Assembly (NCBI RefSeq): GCF_014641615.1
Contig: NZ_BMIB01000003.1
Location: 1,302,001-1,366,000, forward strand
Length of the DNA stretch: 64,000 nt
Reading direction: 5' to 3'
DNA from: Filimonas zeae
Lineage (GTDB): Bacteria > Bacteroidota > Bacteroidia > Chitinophagales > Chitinophagaceae
In this document: positions 51,650-60,426 of the stretch, one piece after another
How positions within the stretch are numbered: position 1 is the first letter of the stretch
How the letters are laid out: each line of letters begins with the position of its first letter
Notes under the pieces: generated by a model
What the model saw: only the letters and a program-made list of their open reading frames with translations
Databases searched by the model: none
What the model was told of the DNA's origin: nothing
Program-made: the position numbers and the translations under genes

Positions 51650-53389
51650 TTATAATAACTCTTTTGCATGTTTGATGTTGGAGGTAATGGTATCCCATAC
51701 CTCATCAAACTGTCCGTGCAGCATCAACCGCGCCATAGATAAGGTCATTCCTTTTATCTGTTTTGCATCAATTTTAGGCGGCATGGCCAGTGCAGCGGGG
51801 TCGGTAATAATATTCAGCAAAAACGGCCCATCCGTTTGCAAAGCCTTCTGTATAGCTGCTTCCACATCCTCCGGTTTATTTACCGTAAGTGCGGGAATGC
51901 CATAGGCACCGGCCAGTATAGCAAAGTCAGGGTTTACCATATCTGTTTGCCAGTCAGGCAAACCTGCCACCTGCATTTCCAGTTTTACCATACCCAGCGA
52001 GTGGTTGTTAAACACCATCACTTTCACCGGCAGTTTGTATTGTACAATAGTAGCCAGGTCGCCGGTACTCATACTTAAACCCCCATCGCCACACAAGGCA
52101 ATTACCTGGCGTTGTGGCTGGCACAATGCTGCACCAATGGCCTGTGGTAAAGCATTGGCCATAGAACCATGATTAAATGAACCCAGCAGATGGCGGGTAC
52201 CCGTTGCGTGCAGGTAACGGGCAGCCCATACACAGGTCATACCGGTATCTACTGTAAATATGGCATTGCTGGTAGCCAGCCGGTCAATGGTATGCGCCAC
52301 ATATTCCGGATGTATCTTATGCTCACTGCCCCAATCTTCTACATAAGTCAGCAACTTCTGCTTCACATCTGCATACACCTTCAGTTCCTGCTGTAAAAAG
52401 CTGTCATCAGTTTTCGCTTCCAGATAAGGCTTTAGCGCTAAAAGGGTTTCTTTTACCGTACCCTGTAATCCCAGATTCAGTTGTGCCCTGCGCCCCAGCC
52501 GCTCGGCCTTTGCTTCTATCTGTACAATCTTCAGGTCTTCCGGTATAAAGGGGGTGTAAGGAAAGTCTGTACCCAGCAGCAATATCAGCTCTGCATGGTG
52601 CATGGCATGGTAGGCAGAAGGCAGGCCCAGCAAACCCGTCATACCCACTTCGTTGGGGTTGTTATGCTGAATGGCCATTTTACCCCGGAACGAATAGCCT
52701 ACCGGCGCTTTCAGCAACTCCGCCAATGCTACCACTTCTGCATGCGCATCTTCCACCCCAATACCGCAGAAGATGGTTATTTTAGAAGCTGCATTTAATA
52801 AAGCAGCCAGCTGCTGCAATTCTTTTACATCCGGTACAATACCGGCCCGGGTAGTAAATACGGTGTTGGTGGTAATGTTATCTGCCGCTTTCATCTCCGT
52901 TACATCGCCCGGCAGGCCCAATACAGATACGCCTTTACGGCTTACGGCATGCTGCATAGCCATCTGTAACATGCGCGGCACCTGGCCAGGCGTGGTGGCC
53001 ACCTGGTTATAATGGCTGCAATCATCAAACAATTTTCCTGTTTGTGTTTCCTGAAAGTATTCCGATCCAAACTCCTGCGTGGCAATGGTACTGGCAATAG
53101 CCAGCACAGGTGCGCCGGAGCGGTGCGCATCGTACAAGCCGTTTATCAGATGCACATGGCCCGGCCCGCAGCTGCCTGCGCAACAGGCCAGCTTACCGGT
53201 CAGCTGTGCTTCTGCACCTGCTGCATACGCCGCCGTTTCTTCATGGCGCACATGAATCCATTGTATGGAACCATCCCGCCGTATGGCATCGTTTACATGA
53301 TTCAGGCTATCGCCCGTTACTGCATAAATCCTTTCTACTCCGGAAGCGCTCAGCATGTTTACCAGCTGTTCCGATACTGATGTTGCCAT
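51650..53389 (-). CDS. poxB: Pyruvate oxidase/dehydrogenase-like ThDP enzyme (PoxB family)
   Basis: A 579-residue thiamine diphosphate enzyme of the POX/acetolactate synthase type. The N-terminal pyr domain has VERIYAVTGDSLNHVNDAI and the catalytic Glu in HVRHEETAAYAAGAEAQLTG (Glu about 50). The ThDP/Mg motif is ALCGDGGLSMSTGDLATIVQ... VFNNHSLG (about 440-470). The length is close to E. coli PoxB (572). The hydrophobic stretch after GDG and FGSAYGIP-like C-terminal region fit PoxB rather than ALS. It would decarboxylate pyruvate to acetate, passing electrons to menaquinone through FAD. Monocistronic; other ThDP members cannot be excluded. Confidence 0.85.
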   Translation of the reverse strand: MATSVSEQLVNMLSASGVERIYAVTGDSLNHVNDAIRRDGSIQWIHVRHEETAAYAAGAEAQLTGKLACCAGSCGPGHVHLINGLYDAHRSGAPVLAIASTIATQEFGSEYFQETQTGKLFDDCSHYNQVATTPGQVPRMLQMAMQHAVSRKGVSVLGLPGDVTEMKAADNITTNTVFTTRAGIVPDVKELQQLAALLNAASKITIFCGIGVEDAHAEVVALAELLKAPVGYSFRGKMAIQHNNPNEVGMTGLLGLPSAYHAMHHAELILLLGTDFPYTPFIPEDLKIVQIEAKAERLGRRAQLNLGLQGTVKETLLALKPYLEAKTDDSFLQQELKVYADVKQKLLTYVEDWGSEHKIHPEYVAHTIDRLATSNAIFTVDTGMTCVWAARYLHATGTRHLLGSFNHGSMANALPQAIGAALCQPQRQVIALCGDGGLSMSTGDLATIVQYKLPVKVMVFNNHSLGMVKLEMQVAGLPDWQTDMVNPDFAILAGAYGIPALTVNKPEDVEAAIQKALQTDGPFLLNIITDPAALAMPPKIDAKQIKGMTLSMARLMLHGQFDEVWDTITSNIKHAKELL

Positions 53390-53525
53390 AGTTACTCATT
53401 TACGGTTTTTACATAAGATCTCTCCTATCTACAAATCACCGTTCATAAAGTTCGGCGGGTAAAGTATACGCAAGTGCTTATCTTGGGTATGTACATTGTT
53501 TTCACTAATCAATACCAACCGCAAT

Positions 53526-53993
53526 ATGAAACCGTTACTGGCCATTTGCATTACCCTGTTTGCAGCCGGTGCTGCCAAAGCACAAACACCACCTGCTGCG
53601 CCTTATATACCAGACGATACGGCTTTATACCGCACTATTGTACAGCAGGACAGTATTTTCTTCCATGCCTATAACACCTGCGATATGGCCACGCAGGAAG
53701 CCATGTACGCAGATAGTATTGAGTTTTATCATGATAAAGGCGGGTTGATGACTTCTAAGAAAGAGATACTGGAGTCTACCCGTAAATACATCTGCGGCAA
53801 GGTTACCCGCCAACTGCAACCCGGCAGTATTGAAGTATACCCCATAAAAGGTTTTGGTGCTGTAGAAATGGCCACACACCGTTTTCATAACAACCAGGAG
53901 CCGGATGCACCTTCGCACCCCGGCAAGTTTATTGTTATCTGGAAACAAAACGGCACACGCTGGCAGCTGAGCCGGATAGTGAGTTTGCATTAA
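53526..53993 (+). CDS. Secreted SnoaL/DUF4440-like (NTF2-fold) protein
   Basis: A 155-residue protein with a signal peptide (MKPLLAICITLFAAGAAKAQ, 1-20). The rest looks like the NTF2/SnoaL fold: LYRTIVQQDSIFFHAYNTCD at the N-terminus and MYADSIEFYHDKGG near residue 70 are typical of DUF4440 proteins. No catalytic site can be assigned. It probably lies in the periplasm. Start ATG 53526; the frame is open ten codons upstream, but that part lacks signal-peptide character. Confidence 0.75.
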   Translation: MKPLLAICITLFAAGAAKAQTPPAAPYIPDDTALYRTIVQQDSIFFHAYNTCDMATQEAMYADSIEFYHDKGGLMTSKKEILESTRKYICGKVTRQLQPGSIEVYPIKGFGAVEMATHRFHNNQEPDAPSHPGKFIVIWKQNGTRWQLSRIVSLH

Positions 53994-54020
53994 CGCGCTG
54001 TCAGCGCTTTCTTATCAGGG

Positions 54021-55241
54021 TTATTGCCCGGATAGATGCTTATTAAACAACTGTCTGTATACAAATGCACACAACAGCAGCAGTATACATAAGGTAAGCC
54101 ATAGCGTATGAAAGCTGGTATGCTGCGCCAGCCAGAAACCACCTGCCGGTGCAGCAACCGTAGCAAAAGACCAGCACAAGGTATAGCCTGCCGCATACTG
54201 GCCGCGGTTAACTGCATTGCTGCGGGTAATAACAAATGAGTTGATAAAGGGTAGCGCCAGCATTTCGCCAGCAGTAAAAAACAGCACCGATAAAGCCAGT
54301 GCCACCACCGCAACGCTTGCGGGTAATAACAGCATCAGATACGCCATTCCCACAACGGCGGTTCCGGCTACAATATAAGAGCGCGACTGCCTGCGCCCTT
54401 CCAGGTGGCTTACCACCACCATTTCAAATAAGGCTATCAGTACGCCATTCATGCCCATCAGCACCCCTATAACAGATTCGTTCATGTTCCATACTGTTTT
54501 AAAGTACAGCGGGCCTACACGAAACAACAAGGAAAACGTAGTAGCAAACACAGCCGTTACCAGTAAAAAGTACACAAACACTTTATCCTGCCATGGCTTT
54601 AGTACTGCTTCGCTCACAACCTGCCCTGCTTTTTTCGCTTTTTCAGCCATCGCTTTTACAGAAGGCAGCAGCCACCAGATACAGGCACCAGCAATAATGC
54701 TACTGGCCCCATCTACCACAAACAGTAACTGGTAATTAAAAGAAGATATAATACCACCCAGGCTGGCACCCAACGCCCACCCAATATTACTGGCCAATCT
54801 GTTTAAAGAATAAGATCGTGTTTCCGTACCCGGCCGGGCATACGCCGCTACCGCCGTAAAATTGGCCGGGCGAAAAGCATCTGAAAAAAAGCTGATGACC
54901 ACTGCCAGTACACACAGTAACGTAAAATCTTTTACTATAGAAAAGAGCAGAAAAAAACTGCCGCTGAGCAATAAAGAAAAAAGCTGCACCCGCCTGAACC
55001 CTGCTTTATCTGTAAACACCCCGCCACAGGCCGAACCCGCTACCGCACCCACTCCAAACAAAGTAATAATCCATCCCGCATCAGCAGTGGGGCGCTTTAA
55101 CGATTGCGTAACATACAGGCTCATAAAAGGTACCGCCATGTTACCACAGCGGTTAATCAGTATTACTGCACTCAATAACCAGCTTTCACGGCCCAGGCCG
55201 GAAAAAGAACGTTTGTAGGTATCCGCAATCTGTTTAAACAC
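54021..55241 (-). CDS. MFS transporter
   Basis: A 406-residue membrane protein with twelve predicted helices in two halves and a hydrophilic centre (AMAEKAKKAGQVVSEAVLK, about 195-215). The MFS loop 2-3 motif is visible as GGVFTDKAGFRRVQLFSLLL (about 73-92). The start is a GTG at 55241, four bases after a full -7 element. Substrate unknown; similar transporters handle drugs, sugars or peptides. It is divergent from the following hypothetical gene. Confidence 0.85.
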   Translation of the reverse strand: MFKQIADTYKRSFSGLGRESWLLSAVILINRCGNMAVPFMSLYVTQSLKRPTADAGWIITLFGVGAVAGSACGGVFTDKAGFRRVQLFSLLLSGSFFLLFSIVKDFTLLCVLAVVISFFSDAFRPANFTAVAAYARPGTETRSYSLNRLASNIGWALGASLGGIISSFNYQLLFVVDGASSIIAGACIWWLLPSVKAMAEKAKKAGQVVSEAVLKPWQDKVFVYFLLVTAVFATTFSLLFRVGPLYFKTVWNMNESVIGVLMGMNGVLIALFEMVVVSHLEGRRQSRSYIVAGTAVVGMAYLMLLLPASVAVVALALSVLFFTAGEMLALPFINSFVITRSNAVNRGQYAAGYTLCWSFATVAAPAGGFWLAQHTSFHTLWLTLCILLLLCAFVYRQLFNKHLSGQ

Positions 55242-55245
55242 CTGG

Positions 55246-55253
55246 CAAAGGTA
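55246..55253 (-). promoter_or_regulatory. Candidate -7 element of the MFS gene
   Basis: TACCTTTG on the minus strand matches TAnnTTTG, four bases upstream of the GTG start. No -33 TTTG was found at 19-20 bases. It implies an almost leaderless mRNA. Confidence 0.35.
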
Positions 55254-55458
55254 AACAGATTCAATCCACAGCAGCAGCTATCCACTTCAGTTTCATTTCA
55301 TAACATGTATAAGCAGCGTTTCACTGGATCTGATGTTCTTTATACAGGCACGTGTTTGTAATGAGGCAGCCAGACTATACATGTCAGAAATGCTGAAAAG
55401 GTCACCTTTTTTTCTAAAAAAGCGGGTAAATATTATCTCATAATTATGCTTTTACCGG

Positions 55459-55483
55459 CAACAAGTACCTGGCTTACTTGTTG
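55459..55483. promoter_or_regulatory. Perfect inverted repeat upstream of hypothetical gene
   Basis: CAACAAGTA (55459-55467) and TACTTGTTG (55475-55483) are a perfect 9-base inverted repeat around a 7-base centre. It begins 55 bases and ends 31 bases before the ATG at 55514 and has no T run after it. It could be an operator or a leader hairpin. The rest of the 272-base intergenic region shows nothing clear. Confidence 0.45.
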
Positions 55484-55513
55484 AGTCATTATTAGTAGCC
55501 TAAATCATATTAT

Positions 55514-56065
55514 ATGAAAACCGAAAAACTAATTACAGGAGAGAGCATTGACGAGGTTTGTGCAAAAATCAAAGCCGATCTCACAGCTGAAGAGTTACTG
55601 ACTGATTATCATGTAACCATCCACCAGGAAGACAAGAGTATCCAGCTGGATATGGATATTGACCTGGGGGGCGGCTTTGAGAGTGGTTATGAAATTACCA
55701 CGCTTACCGCCGTGCTGCACGATACTCCTTTCCGTTTTGCTATTCATCCGCAGGATTTCCTGTACGAAATAGGAAAGCTGTTTGGCATACAGGATGTTAC
55801 CATCGGCTATCCCGACTTCGACAAAAAGGTGATTGTTAAAACCAATGATGAAGAAGAGGTAAAACGCCTGTTTGAAGACGAAAGCATTCGTGTACTGTAT
55901 CAGAATCTGGATGATTATCTGCTCAGCGTTACCGAGAATGAAAACTATCAGGTAATACTGGAGTTTACTATTCAGCGCGGCATTACCGATCCGGCAGAGT
56001 TACAGCAATTGTATACCTCTTTCTACAAAGTGCTGGTTCAGGTAGATTCTGCTATCCTTATTTAA
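55514..56065 (+). CDS. Conserved hypothetical protein
   Basis: A 183-residue acidic, soluble protein starting MKTEKLITGESIDEVCAKIK. The body has strand-rich segments (YHVTIHQEDKSIQLDMDIDL; LTAVLHDTPFRFAIHPQDF) and a charged middle (TNDEEEVKRLFEDESIRVLY). No signal peptide, no cysteine cluster, no catalytic motif seen. The pattern of two similar half-domains, each ending in acidic loops, is reminiscent of cytosolic immunity-type or unknown proteins but no family is recognised. A perfect inverted repeat sits upstream. Confidence 0.55.
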   Translation: MKTEKLITGESIDEVCAKIKADLTAEELLTDYHVTIHQEDKSIQLDMDIDLGGGFESGYEITTLTAVLHDTPFRFAIHPQDFLYEIGKLFGIQDVTIGYPDFDKKVIVKTNDEEEVKRLFEDESIRVLYQNLDDYLLSVTENENYQVILEFTIQRGITDPAELQQLYTSFYKVLVQVDSAILI

Positions 56066-56143
56066 AGGAGCAGTTAACGCCCGGTACGGCACACTTGCTA
56101 TTTGCCTATGAGTAATTATCTTAAGTGAAATTACCGTAAGCGA

Positions 56144-56212
56144 ATGCGTGCCAATAATATTGATGAGGTTATTACCTATTTAGAACACATTAAAAAGCCG
56201 GATGCTGCTTAG
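56144..56212 (+). pseudogene. 22-codon ORF, possible N-terminal gene remnant
   Basis: ATG 56144 opens a 22-residue frame, MRANNIDEVITYLEHIKK and four more residues, that runs into the purL terminator stem. The sequence resembles the first residues of DUF5995-type proteins (TIDEVI..LD/E.I), which are much longer, so it may be the stub left by a deletion. The resemblance is short and from memory. It could also be chance. Confidence 0.2.
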
Positions 56213-56225
56213 CAACATCCGGCTT
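56195..56225 (-). terminator. purL terminator
   Basis: AAGCCGGATG (56195-56204) and CATCCGGCTT (56216-56225) are a perfect 10-base stem. On the minus strand it is followed by TTTAATG after the stem TT, 20 bases beyond the purL stop. Confidence 0.8.
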
Positions 56226-56244
56226 ATGCTATTTCAACAACGCT

Positions 56245-59200
56245 TTATTCTGCGTTTACTTGTTCAACCCATTCTCTGGCATTCACAAACGCTTCTACCC
56301 ATGGCGAAACCTCATCCTTACGGCCGGCAGGGTAATTAGCCCAATGCCATTGGAAAACAGAACGCTCAATATGCGGCATGGTTACCAGGTGGCGGCCGGT
56401 GCTATCGCACAGGATACCGGTGTTAAAGCTGCTACCGTTGGGGTTGGCAGGGTAAGTTTCGTAACCATACTTAGCCACAATGTTATACTGGCTCTCTTCG
56501 TAAGGCATGCTGAATTTGCCTTCACCGTGCGATACCCATACACCCAGCGTGCTGCCCGCCAGCGACTTCAGCATTACAGAGTTGTTTTCCTGTATAGTAA
56601 GCGAAGTAAAAATGCTTTCGTGCTTATGGCTGTCGTTATGCAGCATACGCGGCTTTTCCGTATGTTCCGGGTTAATCAGCCCCAGTTCTACAAACAGCTG
56701 ACAACCGTTACAAATACCAACAGAAAGCGTATCGTTACGTTTGAAGAAGTTTTCCAGCGCTACTCTTGCCTTTTCGTTGTACAGGAAGGCACCGGCCCAG
56801 CCTTTGGCGCTACCCAGTACATCTGAGTTAGAGAAGCCACCTACCGCACCCAGAAACTGAATATCTTCCAGCGTTTCACGGCCAGAAATCAGATCAGTCA
56901 TGTGTACATCCTTTACATCAAAACCTGCCAGGAACATAGCGTTGGCCAGCTCTCTTTCAGAGTTACTGCCCTTCTCGCGTAATACGGCTGCTTTGGGGCG
57001 TGGTTTGGAAGCATCAATTACCGGCTTTTTACCCGTGAACTGTGCAGGAAACTGGTAGGTAAGTACGTGGTTTTTATAGTTGTCAAAACGCTCTTTCGCT
57101 TTCACTTTACCGCTCTGCTGCTGATCCAGCAGGTAGCTGGTTTTAAACCACACATCACGCAGCGTGTCAATAGCAAATTCATGCGTAGCGCCATCTTTGG
57201 TTACTGCCAGGGTAGCAGTACCGGTAACAGTACCAATTTTATGGAAGGCTACGCCCGCCTGCTGTAACACGGCTTCTGCGGCCGCATCTGCCTGAAATAC
57301 CACACCGGCATTCTCCGCAAACAGCACCTCAATAATATCTTCTTTACCCAGTGCGCTCAGGTCAACATTCGCGCCCAGATTTCTGTCAGCAAAACACATT
57401 TCCAACAGGGTGGTAATTAAACCGCCGCTGCCAATATCGTGTCCGGCCTGTATATGTCCGGCTTTTATCAGCTGCTGTAATGCGTTAAACGCGTTTTTCA
57501 GCACACCGGCATCTCTGGCATCCGGTGCGGCATCACCAATCTTATTCAGTATCTGTGCAAAGGAACTGCCACCTAATTTGTAGCCGTCTGCGCTCAGGTT
57601 AATATAGTAAATGCTGCCACCGTTCTTTTGCAGTATCGGTTCTACCACCGCTGTAATATCATCGCAATGGCCACCGGCAGAAATAATAACGGTACCTGGT
57701 GCAATTACTTCGCTGCCGGGGTACTTCTGCTTCATGCTCAGCGAGTCTTTACCGGTAGGAATGTTAATGCCCAGTGCAATGGCAAATTCAGAACAGGCTT
57801 TTACTGCCTGGTATAAACGGGCGTCTTCGCCCTCATTTTTACAGGCCCACATCCAGTTGGCAGAAAGCGATACGCTTTTCAAACCATCCTGTAAAGGCGC
57901 CCATACAATATTGGTAAGTGCTTCGGCAATAGCATTGCGGCTGCCGGCACCTGCATCAATCAAGGCGGTTAAAGGCGAATGCCCTACCGAAGTGGCAATA
58001 CCATGTTTACCCTGGAAGTCCAGCGCCATTACACCGCAGTTGTTTAAAGGCAGTTGTAACGGACCGGCGCATTGTTGTTTGGCTACACGGCCACCCACGC
58101 AACGGTCCACCTTGTTGGTCAGCCAGTCTTTACAGGCCACCGCTTCCAGCTGTAACAGTTGCTCCAGGTAGGTTTGCAGCTTTGCCGTATCATACGTAAC
58201 CGGCGCATACTGGCGGGTTACCGTTTTATCTTCAATAGTAAGTTTGGGCGAGCTGCCAAACATATCACCCATGCCCAGGTTAATAGGCTTAATGCCTTTG
58301 CTTTCGCTTACAAAAGAAAAATGATGATCGCCGGTTACCTCACCTACGGTATACATAGGGCTGCGTTCGCGGTCAGCAATCTTCTTCAGCAGGTCAATAT
58401 TTTCCTTACCAATCACCAGGCCCATACGCTCCTGCGATTCGTTGCCAATGATTTCTTTGGCACTCAGGGTAGGATCGCCTACCGGCAGTTTGTCCAGCTC
58501 AATACGGCCGCCCTTCTCTTCTACCAGTTCAGATAAACAATTCAGGTGTCCGCCCGCGCCATGGTCGTGTATAGATATAATAGTGTTATGATCGCTTTCT
58601 ACCATACCTCTTACGGTATTGGCTGCTCTCTTCTGCATTTCGGGGTTAGAGCGCTGAATCGCATTCAGCTCAATGCCCGAACCAAAGGCACCGGTATCAG
58701 CGCTGGATACGGCTGCACCGCCCATACCAATACGATAGTTATCGCCCCCCAGTATTACAATCTGGTCGCCGGTGTCCGGAGTATGTTTTTTAGCCTGGTC
58801 AGCTTTACCATAACCCACGCCACCTGCCAGCATAATTACTTTATCAAAGCCCAGTTTGCGGCCTGCTTCTTCATGCTCAAAAGTGAGTACAGAACCGGTA
58901 ATCAGGGGCTGTCCGAATTTGTTACCAAAATCCGTAGCACCGTTAGAAGCTTTAATCAGTATATCCATCGGCGTCTGGTACAGCCATTTTCTTTCGTCCA
59001 TGCCTTTTTCCCAGTCGCGGTTTTCTTCCAGGCGCGATAAAGCGGTCATATACACCGCCGTACCTGCCAATGGCAACGAGCCTTGCCCGCCTGCCAGCCT
59101 GTCGCGTATTTCACCACCCGAGCCGGTGGCTGCGCCGTTAAAAGGCTCTACGGTAGTAGGAAAGTTGTGGGTTTCTGCTTTGATGGATATTACAGAATCA

Positions 59201-59916
59201 AACTCTTTAACTTCATAATACTCAGGCACATCCGGGCGTTTAGGTGCAAACTGCTGCACGGTAGGGCCCTTTACAAAAGCCACATTGTCTTTATAGGCAG
59301 AAACAATGCTGTTTGGATTTTCTTCTGAGGTTTTACGGATCATTTTAAACAGCGAAGCCGGCTGGGCTTCCCCGTCAATTACAAATGTTCCGTTGAATAT
59401 TTTGTGGCGGCAGTGTTCGGAGTTTACCTGCGAAAAACCGAATACTTCGGAATCACTCAGTTTGCGGCCCAGCTTTTCACTTAAACCGTTCAGATAGGCT
59501 ACTTCTTCTGCACTCAGCGATAAACCTTCCTGCTGGTTGTAAGCAGCAATATCGCTTATTTCCTGTACCGGCTCAGGCTGTATGTTAATGGTAAACAGTT
59601 CCTGCCCCAGTGCATCGTATTTCTGAAACAGCATATGGTCGTAACCGGTGGCATCTGCCTGTACCGGCTCAAACTCTTCAATACGCACAATACCCTCTAT
59701 AGCCATGTTCTGTGTAATTTCCACGGCATTGGTACTCCACGGAGTAACCATGGCAGCCCTGGGGCCTACATAAAATCCTGGTAAAGTGGTTTCTGATTTA
59801 ACTTGTGCGCCCCCGAATAACCAGCATAATTTTTCGGTATCTGACGGGGTAAGACTCTGGTTTACTTGTACTGCATAAACCCGGGACGGGATTTCGAAGA
59901 AGTAGATCCTGCTCAT
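56245..59916 (-). CDS. purL: Phosphoribosylformylglycinamidine synthase, single-chain
   Basis: A 1223-residue single-chain FGAM synthase starting at ATG 59916 (MSRIYFFEIPSRVYAVQVNQ). Order: N-terminal PurS-like domain, linker with EVFGFSQVNSEHCRHKIFNG (His in SEHCRHK), first AIRS domain with ETHNFPTTVEPFNGAATGSGGEIRD-type ATP site (THNFPTTVEPFNGA), second AIRS domain (GGDNYRIGMGGAAVSS; HDIGSGGLITTLLE), and a C-terminal glutaminase with nucleophile Cys in VGICNGCQLFVEL (about 1095) and the catalytic-triad His in MPHIERSVFQWHWANYP. It converts FGAR and glutamine to FGAM in purine synthesis. The second purine gene in the window after purB; both have TAnnTTTGCG promoters. Confidence 0.97.
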   Translation of the reverse strand: MSRIYFFEIPSRVYAVQVNQSLTPSDTEKLCWLFGGAQVKSETTLPGFYVGPRAAMVTPWSTNAVEITQNMAIEGIVRIEEFEPVQADATGYDHMLFQKYDALGQELFTINIQPEPVQEISDIAAYNQQEGLSLSAEEVAYLNGLSEKLGRKLSDSEVFGFSQVNSEHCRHKIFNGTFVIDGEAQPASLFKMIRKTSEENPNSIVSAYKDNVAFVKGPTVQQFAPKRPDVPEYYEVKEFDSVISIKAETHNFPTTVEPFNGAATGSGGEIRDRLAGGQGSLPLAGTAVYMTALSRLEENRDWEKGMDERKWLYQTPMDILIKASNGATDFGNKFGQPLITGSVLTFEHEEAGRKLGFDKVIMLAGGVGYGKADQAKKHTPDTGDQIVILGGDNYRIGMGGAAVSSADTGAFGSGIELNAIQRSNPEMQKRAANTVRGMVESDHNTIISIHDHGAGGHLNCLSELVEEKGGRIELDKLPVGDPTLSAKEIIGNESQERMGLVIGKENIDLLKKIADRERSPMYTVGEVTGDHHFSFVSESKGIKPINLGMGDMFGSSPKLTIEDKTVTRQYAPVTYDTAKLQTYLEQLLQLEAVACKDWLTNKVDRCVGGRVAKQQCAGPLQLPLNNCGVMALDFQGKHGIATSVGHSPLTALIDAGAGSRNAIAEALTNIVWAPLQDGLKSVSLSANWMWACKNEGEDARLYQAVKACSEFAIALGINIPTGKDSLSMKQKYPGSEVIAPGTVIISAGGHCDDITAVVEPILQKNGGSIYYINLSADGYKLGGSSFAQILNKIGDAAPDARDAGVLKNAFNALQQLIKAGHIQAGHDIGSGGLITTLLEMCFADRNLGANVDLSALGKEDIIEVLFAENAGVVFQADAAAEAVLQQAGVAFHKIGTVTGTATLAVTKDGATHEFAIDTLRDVWFKTSYLLDQQQSGKVKAKERFDNYKNHVLTYQFPAQFTGKKPVIDASKPRPKAAVLREKGSNSERELANAMFLAGFDVKDVHMTDLISGRETLEDIQFLGAVGGFSNSDVLGSAKGWAGAFLYNEKARVALENFFKRNDTLSVGICNGCQLFVELGLINPEHTEKPRMLHNDSHKHESIFTSLTIQENNSVMLKSLAGSTLGVWVSHGEGKFSMPYEESQYNIVAKYGYETYPANPNGSSFNTGILCDSTGRHLVTMPHIERSVFQWHWANYPAGRKDEVSPWVEAFVNAREWVEQVNAE

Positions 59917-59924
59917 ATTGGCCG

Positions 59925-59932
59925 CAAAGGTA
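59925..59932 (-). promoter_or_regulatory. Candidate -7 element of purL
   Basis: TACCTTTG on the minus strand matches TAnnTTTG eight bases before the ATG; the next bases are CGGCC, the same as downstream of the prfC -7 box. A TTTC lies 18 bases upstream as a weak -33. Confidence 0.45.
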
Positions 59933-59997
59933 CCAAAAAGCGGCACTTGAGAAAGTTAGAAACCAGTATTTTGTAAGATTATTAAGGAAATGTGAAC

Positions 59998-60414
59998 TCA
60001 GCAGCCGATTGCCTGGCTCAGAGAGGCAATGGTATGGTGCTTCAGATGCTGCACAATATTGGCCAGCAACTGCCGTATCTGCCGGTACTGATCGGGCTTG
60101 GTAATAAAACAGGTGGCCCCCAGTTTGTCTGCAATTTCTTTATCGCGCTGGTGCGAGGAGGTGGAATAAATAACCACGGGAATTTCCCGCAACTGATCGC
60201 GCTGCTTCAGCTTTTTCAGAAACTCCCAGCCGTTCATCACCGGCAGGTTAATATCCAGAAATATCAGATCGGGTTCCTGCCCTTTCTCCAGTTGATGAAA
60301 GGCTTCTTCCCCGCCGGCTGCTTCCCGGCATTCAACAGAGGCGTCGGCCGCTTCCAGGGCCTCTTTAAACAACTGCCTGTCATCTGCATCATCATCAATC
60401 AGCAAAAATTCCAT
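59998..60414 (-). CDS. Single-domain response regulator (Rcp1-like)
   Basis: A 138-residue receiver domain with no output domain. Acidic pocket LLIDDDADDRQLF (about 4-15), phospho-acceptor Asp in DLIFLDINLPVMNGWEF (about 55), Thr/Ser in VVIYSTSSHQRD (about 83-94) and Lys in CFITKPDQYRQ (about 105) are intact. Single-domain receivers of this type (Rcp1) serve phytochrome-class kinases or act as phosphorelay carriers. It is 12 bases downstream of the hybrid kinase gene on the same strand and so is probably its partner; the bacteriophytochrome at 47736 is another candidate partner. Confidence 0.92.
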   Translation of the reverse strand: MEFLLIDDDADDRQLFKEALEAADASVECREAAGGEEAFHQLEKGQEPDLIFLDINLPVMNGWEFLKKLKQRDQLREIPVVIYSTSSHQRDKEIADKLGATCFITKPDQYRQIRQLLANIVQHLKHHTIASLSQAIGC

Positions 60415-60426
60415 ATTCCGTTTTTA

